From NCBI GenBank assembly GCA_905116865.2, contig CAJHNH020000843.1, positions 96,909-160,908 of the forward strand: 64,000 nt of DNA, written 5' to 3'. The notes under the pieces were generated by a model, which was not told the DNA's origin, did not search any database, and saw only the letters and a program-made list of their open reading frames with translations. This DNA comes from Candidula unifasciata. Its lineage: Eukaryota; Mollusca; Gastropoda; Stylommatophora; Geomitridae. This document shows positions 42,470-53,720 of this stretch, one piece after another. The first letter of the stretch is position 1; every line of letters starts with the position of its first letter. Both the position numbers and the translations under genes were made by a program.

Positions 42470-42785
42470 ATCAATCTTCATCGCGCCCAGAGGCACATAG
42501 GGCAGAGACAAACTGTCGCCACTCAATTCGATTCTGAGCCATCCGCTCTATCTTCGCGTTGCCTGAGTTTGGGTCGCCAAGGAGTACCTCTGTGCCTGCT
42601 TCTTCCTCGCTGTCCATGTGGTGTCCATTGCATTGTCTGTCTAGGCCTTCTCTGTTTCATAATTCTGAGGACATGTCCAAATATCCTCCGTTTTGGTTTC
42701 TGGGCTTTCAGAGTTACATCTTTTACGTTTGTAATGTGTTGTAAAAGAGAATTGTTGCTTTTATCTTCAATCAACTGCAGAATCA
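42470..42785 (-). pseudogene. LINE ORF2 C-terminal remnant
   Basis: The - strand reads RRIFGHVLRIMKQRRPRQTM, QWTPHGQRGRSRHRGTPWRP and, in another frame, SLPYVPLGA. GHVLRM-x-RP-QW-P-G-R-RGRP-TW is the stereotyped C-terminus of many endonuclease-reverse transcriptase LINEs. Stops and shifts at both ends. The 214-codon + strand frame here is antisense to this and not a gene. Confidence 0.75.
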
Positions 42786-42843
42786 GTTATTTTATTTTGC
42801 GCAACCAGCACATTGTAGACGTGCAGTGCGGTTTCTTTTATAA

Positions 42844-43330
42844 CAGTGGTTTTCAACATTTTTCAAGTGGCACCCCGTGAATATATGAAATACCCCTGAC
42901 ACCCAACCCATACGAACTTAAAGCAAACGAAAAATATGATTACAAAGAAGAGGACACAAAGAAAGATTGCAACCACTGTTAACAAGAACTTGAAGAAAAA
43001 CTTCTACAAAATCAAAAGCTCAATAGCATAAAAGTAACAATCAACAGCAACTGGTAACTTAGTGTCAAATATGAATGTGGTAACTGACACTTTTTTGTCT
43101 GGAGTATATCTACTTTTTGGATGTGTCTCATGTTGGACAAGCGACAACGGAGATCACTCTCCACGTGAAGTTGGCAGCACTGTTCTATTTACAAGCACAA
43201 ATGCCCTCCATTTAAAAATTACTTGATGTCCCCTACCCCAATGAAATTTGTTTGCGCCCCCCCCCCCCCCCCCGGGTCATTCCAACCAACCTTCCTTAGG
43301 GGTCACGCTTTCCGTGTTGAAAATTACTAC
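42844..43330. mobile_element. Degraded hAT-like element
   Basis: The left end CAGTGGTTTTCAACATTTTT and the right end TGTTGAAAATTACTA are imperfect inverted repeats. The flanks TTTATAA and GTTATAG are only partly alike. GTGGCACCCCGTG near the left and AGGGGTCACGC near the right fit hAT subterminal style. A C run occupies 43254-43273. A second possible right end lies at about 43935 (GGTTTGGAAATACTG then TTATAG), so boundaries are uncertain. Confidence 0.5.
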
Positions 43331-43339
43331 GTTATAGAT

Positions 43340-44250
43340 CCGAGGGTGGGGGCAATTTATTCTTAAAATGGGAGTGGGGGGCAATTCAATAATCGGCTCG
43401 CCCAGAGTTTAAATTTAAATTAACCTTACGGCGACTCTCAGCCGCCACTCGGGCTGGGTTTACGTCACACTATACGAGTGATGGCTTGGCTGTGTGAGGC
43501 AACAGAAATTAAATATACAAATTCAACCATATTTGCAACAACAACAAACTGTTGTTACCGTTTCCATATTCATATTTATCCGAATGTGGATTTAGTGTCA
43601 CAGGAGACTTAGGACTGGATCTAAATAAATTGAAACCTAAAATAAAATCTCTTTGAAGCAAGTGTCAAGCACAAAGAGTAATAAATAATTACTAATAATT
43701 ACGATAATATTAAACGAAATGTCTTAAAAATTATTTTGTGCTTAAATGTCAGTTAATTATATGTTTTGAAAATCCTTACTGTGTTTTCTCAAGGATTTCC
43801 ATGGGATTTCTTACTAAACCCTATTATTTAAGTTTCTTCAGTGAACAATTCAGTTTTCGAATGTTAAAAGTTATGTATGTGTTACAAAAGGGGGCATAAG
43901 AGTTTTCGAAAGGCGCGAAAAGGGTTTGGAAATACTGTTATAGAGTTTATAGTGAAATAAAGCAGACAAGAAAGATGTTAAGGGAGTTTTTTTTTTTTTT
44001 TTTCAATTTGTTAGGAAGATTCCTAATTTATAGATGATAGAAAAATGTTGTTTTGATCATATTATTTTGACTGTAATTATTTGTGTATGACGAACGTATA
44101 CCATATATTTGATTGCAAATATAGTTCATATAATTATTATATTATCTTTCATAATTACAAATTTATTACCCAAGCAGAAAATTATACGATGCATTATGTG
44201 TGGTTTTAAAACTGTGTGTGATTATACTGGCTTATTTTGAGTCGTCCCCT
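43340..44250. other. Unassigned AT-rich stretch
   Basis: Nothing recognised other than T runs and the possible hAT end near 43935. Confidence 0.45.
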
Positions 44251-44254
44251 TGTG

Positions 44255-44655
44255 GGATGCAATTTATCGATTTCTGAAACCCCACCCTGGCTTTAGCAGG
44301 GGGCCCTGAATATAACTGGGTCACAAATGTGGCCATAACGGCTGAAAGTGACTTTGGGACCACTCAACGGGTGATCCTCACCCGCACGGTGGCACCGGGT
44401 GTTTATCGCTTGTGGGATGTCCTAGTGGGGTACACGAAGAGAGGGAGAGATAATGCTATCCTCTGTCAACAACACTGTTGGAGACAAATTTTCGTAATTT
44501 TGAAGCGCCACCCTGGCTTTTTACCAGGGGCCTCAAAATAACCTAACGGGTGAACGCGGTTTTCAGGACCTCTCCACGGGTGATCCTCATCTGCATGGTG
44601 GCACTTTGTGTCAGCGGGTGTTTATCGCTCTGTGTGCTGTCCTGGTGAGGTAAAA
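44255..44655 (+). mobile_element. Family B repeat, two copies in tandem
   Basis: Copy 1 (44255-44435) has CCCCACCCTGGCTTTAGCAG, ACGGGTGATCCTCACCCGC and GTGTTTATCGCTTGTGGG. Copy 2 (44498-44655) has GCGCCACCCTGGCTTTTTAC, CACGGGTGATCCTCATCTGC and GTGTCAGCGGGTGTTTATCG, with an internal deletion relative to copy 1. Confidence 0.85.
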
Positions 44656-44794
44656 TTTACTTACATACTGTGTGTTAAGCTAGCAGCAAAGAATGTTTCA
44701 ATCTATTATCCGTAAGTGTTAATTATTTTGTAACAATCTGTTCTGGTCGGGTTGACATTCTACAATAATGATATAGTCACAGTAATGCCCCACA

Positions 44795-44925
44795 GTCAAA
44801 TCATAGCTGCGAAAGTCGGATATGTTGGTCTAAAGGCGCAAATATTGCAGTCATGCTGTAAACGGACAAAACGCAATTAACATCTTTGGAGAAACGTGGA
44901 AGAAGACAAACAAGAAGAAGAAGAT
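44795..44925 (+). mobile_element. Family D short repeat
   Basis: GGTCTAAAGGCGCAAATATT, GCTGTAAACGGACAAAACGC and GAGAAACGTGGAAGAAG, ending in GAAG repeats. The same motif order occurs at 49890-49995, 51132-51240 and 55083-55197. Confidence 0.7.
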
Positions 44926-45894
44926 ACCCCAGTTTCAGGCAACAGAACCCAAACGAGATTGAAAAGACAAATATGGTTAGGAAATCATATATACTTTTAA
45001 ATTTACAATGATCCTAGTGCTGTCTGAAGGAATGGACAGTTTCCTAAGGGTTTTTATTTTTTTTTTTTTTTGAACACGTCTGGCACCGGTAGCATCGGTT
45101 ATGATTTAAAATATTGTTTTCTGTTGTTGTAAATGTTTCTTTCGGCTGACTGTGATTGTCTTCCTGAGCGTCTGACCAACACAATGACCACATGCTAATC
45201 TGTTTACAGACCAACAGACAATTTTTAATTTTGTCAGTCAGGACCAGATTTAGTTGTTCGCTAAATAAGCTAAAGGATCTTACATATACAATATTATTTT
45301 AACAAATTGTAAATGCAGTTTTCTTTTATTATATGATTTATTGTGTGTGTGTTTTTTTTGTTGTTTTTTTTTCAGAAATGTTATAATTGTATTAGAATTT
45401 TAATATTTGAGGGACGGGCTGGGGTGGCGGGAGGGGGGATATCAGTATTTTATTTATTCTAGCTGGTAAACGTAATGTTGATCCCCCCACGCCCCGACCA
45501 TATACACACTAGCTCACTTCTGACTGACAGTTTTACACAAGGTGTTCCGCAATGCCGTTGAAATTGGTGCTGTATATTTCAGCACGCCAGCGCTTTTAAC
45601 ACTCTAAAAACTTGGAGAAACTGGCCCTAACACACCGCCCTAGAGAGTGCTGCAATCTATGTCACTGGCATTATCTTTCTCGGAATTAAAACGTAAATGC
45701 AAGACATCACATAAAGCAAACAACAGAGTGGGACACGCCAAGAAAATTTCAGAAAAGTCGACCAGTCAAACAAACTTGTGAATGAAAAGGGACCCACTTT
45801 ATTTAGGAAGATTAAAGTGAAACTAACCATTCTAGCTTTATGTTAGCCTTTTTTTTTTTTTTCGTTTTTTTTTTTTTTTTTTTTAATCCGCTTT
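44926..45894. other. Unassigned; T runs at 45848-45885
   Basis: No gene or shared element recognised. Confidence 0.45.
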
Positions 45895-47335
45895 ATCTTC
45901 TTCTTCTTCTTCTTTCGTTCGCATGAAATAAATTGTCTATATCTGCAAAGCTGTCTCTAGTATGAATTTCACTGTCTTTTGTAATTCACTAAGCGGCCCG
46001 TAAAGTTTGACTTCCACAAGTGTCTCTTTTGGCCAAAGGTTTTGCCTGAAAGCGTTGAATCTGGGACAGTCTTGAAGGATGTGATCTGTTGTTTCAGGTG
46101 CCAGTCCACAAGTACACATGGCTGATTGGTCAATCTTACATGTGGGAGCGAAGTCGATTGTGCCCTCTTCTAAGGCGAAGGATAATGACTTGCTCTGGTC
46201 TGTCCATAATATGGTAATCATCTTGTGCCAGTTTCGGTGGCATTCTGATTGATTTGATCATTCTCTTCTTCTGTTGATAAGAGACTGGTATGTTAGGTTG
46301 TTCTTCAGTTGCACCTTCCTTAGCAAGTTTATCAGCTTTTTCGTTTCCGGGAACTCCACAGTGGGAAGGTATCCACTGCATTACTAATTTACAGCGGTTG
46401 CCTAGTTCGGATAATAGTGTCCGTATGCTTGGTAATTTTCCAGACTGGAGTGACTGAAGTACTGCTTTTGCATCTGTCAGGAATATCACTGGTTGTGAAA
46501 AATACCCTGTATTTAGTAGTTTCTCTGCCGCTATCTTGATGGCTTGAACTTCTGCATCATAGTTGTGACAGTGCTTTCCCGTTGGTAATTTGGCTGTATC
46601 CCTGGTATTATTAGGATACTCAATGTACACTCCCGCACCTCCGTTTCTGACTGCGCTTTCTGCTGACCCATCTGTGTAAACACGGACCCAAAGGTTCTGC
46701 GGGTATTCATCATCAAGTAGACTGAGGGTGGCTGTTTTGCGCTGCACACTGTTTTGTTCTTCCTTGTCAAATACCCCTTTCACTTCAGTCTTGATGTGTA
46801 TTGGAAACTTATACTCCTCTCTCCAGGGGGTCCGTTCTGGGACAGCATTTAAGGATCTATCAGTTGCAGGTAGTTCAGTGGTTTGTCTGCCGAGCCGTTT
46901 GGCCTGGTGGATAAAACTACTTCTCTTTAGTCGTCCCAAAGCTAAATTTTGGAATCTTTCATTCATAGGATGACTGGGCATACTAAGAAACTTTTCTGCT
47001 TGTAAAAGCATCTTGGTGTCTCTGCGTTCACTCAGTGCTTGGGTCATCCCCATTTTCTCCATCACAGCTATAGGTGTTGATTTCATACTGCCTGTGGTAA
47101 CTCTGAGTGCCTGATTTTGCACTTTGTCTAATTATTGCAATGTGGTTTTTGATGCCGAACTCCATGCTGTTGATCCGTATTCAAGATGTGGTCGAACACT
47201 TTGTTGGTAAACTTTTCTAAGTATTTTCTCGCTAGCACCCCATGTGGTTCCACTTAGTTTTCTCAGAATGGCTACCCTCCTTCTGGCTTTGGTTGCTGCC
47301 TTGTTGATGTGTTTAATCCACTTTATGTACGTCAT
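45895..47335 (-). pseudogene. 5'-truncated LINE: RT C-terminus, RNase H, zinc-knuckle-like tail
   Basis: Reading on the - strand from 47335: end of the RT domain (ATKARRRVAILRKLSGTTWG, VRPHLEYGSTAW); one in-frame TAA near 47133 between TTLQ and LDKVQNQALR; then a full RNase H with YTDGSAESAVRNGGAGVY, YDAEVQAIKIA, FLTDAKAVLQSL and WIPSHCGVPGNEKADKLA (the D, E, D and H/N-D blocks all present). A one-base frameshift near 46195 leads into CTCGLAPETTDHILQDCP, a C-x-C-x8-H-x4-C knuckle, and the stop near 45937. The 3' end is a GAAGAAG-rich tail (45896-45917). Architecture fits the I/Ingi-like LINEs that carry RNase H. Only two visible lesions in 1.4 kb suggest a young copy. Endonuclease and most of RT are absent. 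Confidence 0.92.
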
Positions 47336-47501
47336 AATCTGGGATTTTGGAAATGGGAAATTAAGACAAAAAATTGTATTCAGTTGTAATTTAGAGTCTT
47401 TTAGAGTATTACATAATTTATGTGCTTTTCAAGCACATTCTTTATTACTGCATTTCATACAGATCAAATATAGTACATTCTATTGATCCATGTATTAAAA
47501 G

Positions 47502-47722
47502 AGAGAGTCTTGACGGAGCCGAACATTTTTTTTAAATTGCCCTTGACTTCCAGATCGACTAAGCCTTGGGTGGGTGCCAGGTGCATTCCTGGGAAGTAAA
47601 GGTGGCTGGCTTGATGCTGACCATATCACCCACCACATGCAGATTGTTCTATAACAATGGGATAGGTTTAGATATTCCCAGTACGCCTAAAGGTGTTTAA
47701 AAAGGATCTTTGACTTTACTTT
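47502..47722 (+). mobile_element. SINE A copy with 13-bp TSD
   Basis: CATGTATTAAAAG at 47489-47501 and 47723-47735. The body has AGCCTTGGGTGGGTGCCAGG, GATGCTGACCATATCACCCA and AAAGGATCTTTGACTTTACT; the tRNA head is replaced or truncated. Confidence 0.9.
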
Positions 47723-47739
47723 CATGTATTAAAAGGCAC

Positions 47740-48450
47740 ATGTATTTTAAATTTTGTTTTGCTATAATTTAAAATGATATTTGTCTCAGTGTATTATTAA
47801 GCATAAGGCTTCATGAAGCCTAAATCCGGTCTTGGTGTCAGTGAATGTGTAAGCAGTCACTGGTGTCCGGTTTCTCCTAAAAAACCTGAAGTTGTCAAGT
47901 CAGTGCTGGGTGAGACTTCCTTCCACGCTGAAGATGTAGTTGGTATACAATTAATAAGTCAATCAAACAGGTGGCGTCTTCATAATGAAGATTGGCTGCA
48001 ATTGATCTCCAACATGCTTCCTCTCTACTCTTGGTTGTACACTATTTTAAGACTGATGTTTGTCCAAATCTTGATGTGTCCTCTCACTTGTATCGTTGTC
48101 TATCTCTTGCGCTCTTGCCCTGGACGTTTCCCTCTAGTATAAATTTTTAAACTGTGTTTTGCTTTTAACTTAGTCAATATAATTTCATTGTCTCCTCGTT
48201 TTATTAATTTCAGCAACTTTCTTGTCATTTGCAGTTACTCAAGAACCTCAGTATATGTTTTCGTTTCCATGAAATACCACATATTCTACTGTGTATCCAC
48301 ATTTCTAGAAATCACATAGATTTGAAAATTGCCTGTTCATTGTCTAAGTCTCTGCACCAAACAGCAGCATGGAGCTGTTAATGCTTATAGGCCATGTATC
48401 CACCCTCCCACCCAACCTTCCTCCAACTCTCACTTTCTTTCTTTTTTACC
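47740..48450. other. Unassigned stretch
   Basis: A 109-codon + frame at 47813-48142 has no recognisable domain or coding signature, and I do not call it. A short family C fragment (GGAGACCCAAAAGCCACACG) follows at 48455-48500. Confidence 0.4.
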
Positions 48451-48715
48451 CCCTCCCAAAATGGAGACCCAAAAGCCACACGTTTAACTGGGAAAGATCG
48501 AGTCCGTCACGGTCAATGAACTTTAAGAATAAGAAGTAATGTATATAAAAAGAGATCAAACCGGACGTATACTTAAATGGTGAGATCAATTTACTGGCCT
48601 CCATTTCAATTGTCTGACTGTCATGCTCTAAGGAAGCATGGGCTCTCACACAACTCACGTTAAGTCATCCCATCCTTTGCTATCATTCGCAGCTCACCCC
48701 ATGTCCTCCCCATCT

Positions 48716-49213
48716 TTTTAAAATGTACTCTGTAGTTGCTTTCTTCGTCTACTTTTTGTCTACCTTTATTCCTTTGACCATATGGGTTCCACTGCAAAGA
48801 CAGCCCAAGTTATATTTTCATCAGGTTCTCTAAGCGTGTTCCATATTCACCACCACGTCGTTTTCTCAGCTCTTGATTCCCCCTGAAATTTGTTTATTTC
48901 TCTCATAAAGCTCTACATTGGGGATTTAATCAAACTATTTTATTCTTTCTATTCTTCACAATAACCATTTAATAAATGCTCTAGCACACATGCCCAAGTA
49001 TATGTGCTACAGAATTAGGCCAAGGATATGTTGTATATAACAATATAGAAAGTCGCATATACATAACATGAAGAAACATGTAAACCGGTCTTTCGAGATG
49101 CGAGGATGTGTCGCAGATGCTTTCATGTTTACAAAGAAATTAATCCAATGAACAATGACTGAAAAGCTTAAAGAAATTGTGAAGCACATAAACGTGCACA
49201 AAACAACACGAAA
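48716..49213. repeat. ~500-bp dispersed direct repeat, copy 1
   Basis: Matches 54077-54582 in the same orientation with scattered substitutions. Long identical stretches include AAGCTCTACATTGGGGATTT and ATTTAATAAATGCTCTAGCA. On the - strand a frame with MKASATHPRIS and CDFLYCY is open in both copies. No hallmark of a known transposon is visible at the ends. Confidence 0.88.
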
Positions 49214-49409
49214 GGACGTTTCGGCGCTGGGCCTTTTCGACAAGAACATGAACTACAACGGTTATAATAAGCTTACATAACTGCAGTTACCATCTCCCCC
49301 CCCCCCCTTACCCCTCCCTCCTTTTCAACCCTTTTTGTGTGCTACTATCACATGATTACACTAGGTAACCGGCATGTTATTCGCTTCTGTATAAAGGGTG
49401 AATCACGAT

Positions 49410-49690
49410 TAGCTGTAAATATTTGTAGTGTTTAAACTATCTACAGTGTGGGCGTTTATAAATATATTGCTATTGTATTCGCTGTAGATATGTGTACGTG
49501 TTTAAATTATCTAGAGTATGGGCGTTTCTAAATATAATGCCATTAGCTGTAGATATGTGTACGTGTTCAAATTATCTAGAGTGTGGGCGTTTCTAAATAT
49601 AACGCCATTAGCTTTAGATATGTGTACGTGTTTAAATTATCTAGAGTGTGGGCATTTTTAAATATAACACCATTAGTTGTTATTGTATAT
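49410..49690. repeat. ~65-bp minisatellite, 4 copies
   Basis: Unit AGCTGTAGATATGTGTACGT then GTTTAAATTATCTAGAGTGT and GGGCGTTTCTAAATATAACG. The first copy is diverged; a partial fifth unit may follow. Confidence 0.9.
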
Positions 49691-49889
49691 TTTGCTCTAT
49701 TTTTTCCTGTATAGTTTATGTGTGTTAAACATATGTATACACATAAACGAGCACACATATACGCAAAAACACAAACATATACACACCCACATATTTTTAA
49801 AAAACAATGATGGGAGGGGGGGGGGGGGTTGGGATAGATCAACTGCACTTTAATAAGCATGTCATAAAAGGCGAAGACATAAACATTTG

Positions 49890-49995
49890 CTCAAATCCAG
49901 TAAGTTAGACCAAAAGGCATAAATATCGCAGTCTAGCTGTAAATCACAACACAAGGTGCCAGTCGCTCTCTCAAGGGTGAACAAATAAGAAATAC
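49890..49995 (+). mobile_element. Family D short repeat
   Basis: GTTAGACCAAAAGGCATAAA, TCGCAGTCTAGCTGTAAATC, CACAAGGTGCCAGTCGCTCT and CAAGGGTGAAC follow the family D order. Confidence 0.65.
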
Positions 49996-49999
49996 TCAT

Positions 50000-50730
50000 T
50001 TTAGGTTAGCAGACAACACATATCGCTTTCATTAGCAAAGTGTATCCTGTCTGCTATACTCTTGTTTCTTGGACTGTCTTATGTTTGTTGAAATAATAAA
50101 ACGAATGTATGTATGTATGTATGCTGGCACAGTCTATGACAAGCATCTGACAGATCATTAGTTCACTGGCAACAACACAAGACGGCAGGACCCCTTTCAG
50201 CCAGGCTGGCTCTGTCGAGCTCTTAGTTATCTACTGTCCAACAATGGAGCAAATTGGGAGCGAGTTATTGTTAAACATCAGTACCTTTGGAATGCTGGTT
50301 TTTGTAGTGACTACTGCTTTCTTCGATGACGAATTCTTATAGAGTACTTAGTGTTGATATTCCGGCGACAGCCTTATTCATTAAAATACCCGTGTGAACT
50401 GCTGTTGTGTCGGTACTTCACGGGTCACATTAGACAGTAATAAGCATATTGTCTAGTTTTCGGTGGCACACGAACTGAGCAGTTGGGGGGAAGGGGGGGG
50501 GGGAATAGGGGGATCTGCGTCGTCTGAAGTTTGAACCTGATAACCTAACCGAACCTTTCCTTGAAAATAAGCTGTAAGCTAGAAAACTAATTCTTTCGTT
50601 TAGCAAATGGTAATTTGACCAGTTCTGTCACACTGTCTGCTTCACTGGCTGTGTGCCAGCTTGTGTGGTCTTCGTGACAGAGGCTATTGCAGAATTTGGT
50701 GCCAGAACTTAAAGTTCCTGTCCTGACAGA
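50000..50730. other. Unassigned stretch
   Basis: (ATGT)n at 50108-50122 and a G-rich patch at 50485-50502. No gene recognised. Confidence 0.45.
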
Positions 50731-50734
50731 TTTC

Positions 50735-51000
50735 TTTTCTAAAGTAGTCTTAGGTGACTAACTATTGTTATTGAGAAAAGATGGACTGTTGATCCGAGGT
50801 CTGAATGCCAGCTTCACACACTGTTGGACTTGGGCTCGAACCGCAGTCAGTCGATTGTAGTTTTTAAATCAAAACAAACAAAAAAGCATTGCCTTTTTCT
50901 TTACTAACAGAAAATAATTCCCAACTATTTCGAGGATTCGAACCTGGGTATCTAGCTTGAGAGCCCAGCGTTCTAACTGTTCGGCCAGTAGCCCCTAGGT
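50735..51000 (-). mobile_element. tRNA-derived SINE, reverse, with a second head-like block
   Basis: CGAGGATTCGAACCTGGGTA at 50932 is a perfect reverse B box; TTGAGAGCCCAGCGTTCTAA and CTGTTCGGCCAGTAGCCCC complete the tRNA-like head. It closely matches 16750-16860. A second tRNA-like block (TTGGGCTCGAACCGCAGTC) lies at 50828. Confidence 0.7.
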
Positions 51001-51131
51001 ATTTTGAGGCAAAGGAAAATTTAACTCCCTACTCCTTCAGCAAATTCACACAAGTTAAAAGCTGTTGTAATCATTTTAACTAGGCAGGCTAACTTGATAA
51101 ACACGTATTGACAGTAAAGATTTTTTTTTTA

Positions 51132-51240
51132 AACCACGTATCGCCTAAAAGATGCAAATACAGCAGATCTACTGTAAACAGGCACAATTCAAATATCCTC
51201 AACAAAAATCATAATTGGGGAAAGATGAAGAATAAGAAAT
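51132..51240 (+). mobile_element. Family D short repeat
   Basis: ATCGCCTAAAAGATGCAAAT, ACTGTAAACAGGCACAATTC and a GAAGAATAAGAAAT end follow the family D order; more diverged than 55083-55197. Confidence 0.55.
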
Positions 51241-51504
51241 ATTGTTGACGTTCTTGAAAGCAGGGCGTGTTTGTTCCCCTTCTATTCGCACGCCGGAAAT
51301 CAGTTTTTTTTTTTTTTTTTCAAGTTAATACACTTGACGGAACAAAGATTTGGTTTTATAAAATGTTTAGCATGATTATTATTATTATTATTATTACGGA
51401 GGTTAAATATAGAATTGTATGTACTCTTTAAAAAAATCGCACAGTATAGGCAAAAGACTGTTTATAATATCAGTCCCAATATTGGATATAATTTTTTTTT
51501 TTTT

Positions 51505-51665
51505 TTATTTAAAGCCCCACTTTGGCTGTCGTTGGGCGCCCTTAATATAGAAAGGATGTTTTTGCCACTTGCACTCGGGTGATTCTCATCCAGTGGTAGC
51601 ATCTTGCGTCACCGGGTGTTGGTAGCTCGTTTGCCTGGTCCTGGGGAGGTTGAACCTCAGATTTA
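51505..51665 (+). mobile_element. Family B repeat copy
   Basis: AAAGCCCCACTTTGGCTGTC, TCGGGTGATTCTCATCC and GCGTCACCGGGTGTTGGTAG match the family. Confidence 0.8.
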
Positions 51666-51669
51666 TTTT

Positions 51670-52135
51670 GTAGCTAGCATTGTAAGGGCTGTAACTTAAT
51701 AAACAATTTGCCAGACAAAGAATCGTATTTAAAAACAGTTCTTTCCCCTTATTCAGAAATCGAGCTGTTGAATGTTAATGTTATTCACTGTATATAGCTT
51801 TCTGTGTGCACGTATTTTACTTGCATGTTTTCTTTGTTTTACCCAGAATGTTAAATGTGCTGACGCTATTATTATATTATTTATTATTCTATAAGACGAA
51901 ACATAATGATTCTCTTGATATGACTTCTTGCTGTTTATGCATTCAGCCATTGCGTAGAAAGATATATAGATCTGGACATGTTGTTCCGAACCAGTCAAAA
52001 TATGAATCCACTTCATAACATACCCTTAACATCTGTGTACTTAATGTAGACTTAAAGTGTTGTTATTATCATAAACATAATCATCAGAGAGGACGGGTTA
52101 TTTTGAATTTTTTAAAGGTGATTTGACAGCTACAG
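51670..52135. other. Unassigned stretch
   Basis: Nothing recognised; short frames on both strands are uninformative. Confidence 0.45.
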
Positions 52136-52138
52136 AGA

Positions 52139-52415
52139 GTCGCGTTAGCGCAGTCGATAAGAAGCTCGCTTTAAAATCCAGATGCGACTCGCTGCAGCCC
52201 ACGGTCGGTGTTTGAAACCGGGCGGCTCCCGAGGTTCACCCAGCCTCTAGGAAATGGGTACCAGAGTGATTCTCTAAGGTAAATGGAGGAACGTCACTGT
52301 AGCTACAGAGTTACGTGCGAAAGGCGACACAGACAATTCTTATCAGCTCTCCGTACTGGTGGCAGAGCACTTATGGTTTATAACTGTGTGCAATGACACT
52401 GGTTCACATCTCCCG
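52139..52415 (+). mobile_element. SINE family E copy
   Basis: tRNA-like head GTCGCGTTAGCGCAGTCGAT with a B-box-like GGTGTTTGAAACCGG, then AGGTTCACCCAGCCTC, ATGGGTACCAGAGTG and the 3' block GAGCACTTATGGTTTATAAC shared with 11583-12000. Confidence 0.75.
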
Positions 52416-52429
52416 ACTTTTTTTTAACC

Positions 52430-52645
52430 TTTTGAATGCTTAAGACGATACGGATCAGAACAAAGAAACATCTCATACAAAGCATATTCATTCCCACACT
52501 ATCCTGCCAGTTCCAATCCCTGTCAGTCGCAACAAGTAAGAAAAATAAATTAGTAAATATGGAAGTGAGATGTCTGAGAAGGGCTGCAGGAGATAATGTC
52601 ATAAATGCTGTTGTAAGAAAGTGCCTTGCATTTCAATCTTTGTGA
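52430..52645 (+). pseudogene. LINE reverse transcriptase thumb fragment
   Basis: The open frame reads TKKHLIQSIFIPTLSCQ, ATSKKNKLVNMEVRCLRRAA and AVVRKCLAFQSL. It matches the - strand piece at 23560-23825 (KLVTTEMRCLRRAAG). It is open for 69 codons but has no RT core. Confidence 0.72.
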
Positions 52646-52649
52646 TTAT

Positions 52650-53284
52650 TGCAGATGATGCCTCTAAGTTAACTGTCTTTTTGTCACAGGTGTAAAATTA
52701 AATGACAAGAGGTTTCATCAGCTGTCACGATCTTAGCCAAAATGTTCTCTCTGTCAGCATGGAAACGCTCCAGCAATTCAAATGAAATTACTTTCCTTTA
52801 TAGTCGGTGGTGAGACTTCGAGGAACCCATCTAACGCTAGCATTGGAAACTCGAAGAGTTTTTATAATTGTGTTTGCATTTCGTTGCTGACTGACAGCTG
52901 TAAGGCCAGTTGTTGAGTAGTAATTCGCCTGTCAGTAAGAATAATTCCATCAGCGCATTTTCATATTTTTGCATTCATGGCTGTGGCAGGACGCCCACAT
53001 TGTGGCTGATAAGCAGCTTCGTATTCCCACTTCCTGATTTTTTTTATTCTCAGAACCCAGAGACTGACTTTACTCCTATTGACTGCAAAACTTCCACATG
53101 GACGTTTGTAAATATTTGCTAATTTCCTTCTCTGCAATGAAAAATGCTATCACTAATGGCTGCTTATAACGCAACTTATCAACATGCTCCATTTCAACGG
53201 TTTAGGGCAGTCGTATTATGTGTGTACTTTGGTGCACACAGTCGGCACATGTCGCATGGGTAGTGTGCAAAATTGCATTCTTAT
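52650..53284. other. Unassigned, possibly an insertion splitting a LINE
   Basis: The interval separates a LINE thumb fragment (52430-52645) from a C-terminal fragment (53285-53440) of what looks like the same family, so it may be inserted DNA. No terminal repeats or TSD are clear. Confidence 0.35.
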
Positions 53285-53440
53285 ATCTTTATAACTAGCC
53301 GAGAAACTAACAAGAATGCCCTGGTATCAACTGCCACAGAGAACCATATAGAAGAAGCATTGTGAGGATGGGGTCAAGAACAAGAAAAGAGCACAGAAGA
53401 CAACGGAACGACAGTAGACACACTTGAGAGAAGTGAAAAC
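53285..53440 (+). pseudogene. LINE C-terminal fragment
   Basis: Reads RMPWYQLPQRTI and KNKKRAQKTTERQ, corresponding to ECPGTNCHRATLKKY and KARGRQRTNDN in the 23560-23825 copy. Confidence 0.55.
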
Positions 53441-53479
53441 CAATATTGGTAAGATAAATTAAGACAGATGGACACTGAA

Positions 53480-53720
53480 TACTGTGCTAACGCAGTGGTT
53501 AGACGTTTGTCTGCGGCTCAGAAGGTCTTGGTTTCAAATCTACATCATGGTGACATTTTTAATTATTGTCCTTATCTCTCAGTTTGAAGGAGTCTATTAT
53601 CGGTACCAAGCAATGTCCTGGAGTGTGAAGATGGTCGGTTTGATGTTAACCGTATCACCATCCAAATAATAAAAATATAATATAGAATGTTTTGCCCGAT
53701 AAGCTGCTAGTGGGAAAAGA
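53480..53720 (+). mobile_element. SINE A copy with tRNA head
   Basis: GCTAACGCAGTGGTTAGACG (A box), GTCTTGGTTTCAAATC (B box), then GGTACCAAGCAATGTCCTGG and GATGTTAACCGTATCACCAT. Decayed but complete in order. Confidence 0.8.

Noticed and set aside
42236..42880. 214-codon + strand frame
   Set aside because: It crosses a SINE and the antisense of a LINE C-terminus; the LINE signal on the - strand explains it.
47813..48142. 109-codon + strand frame
   Set aside because: No domain, splice signals or compositional shift; length is within chance for the window size.
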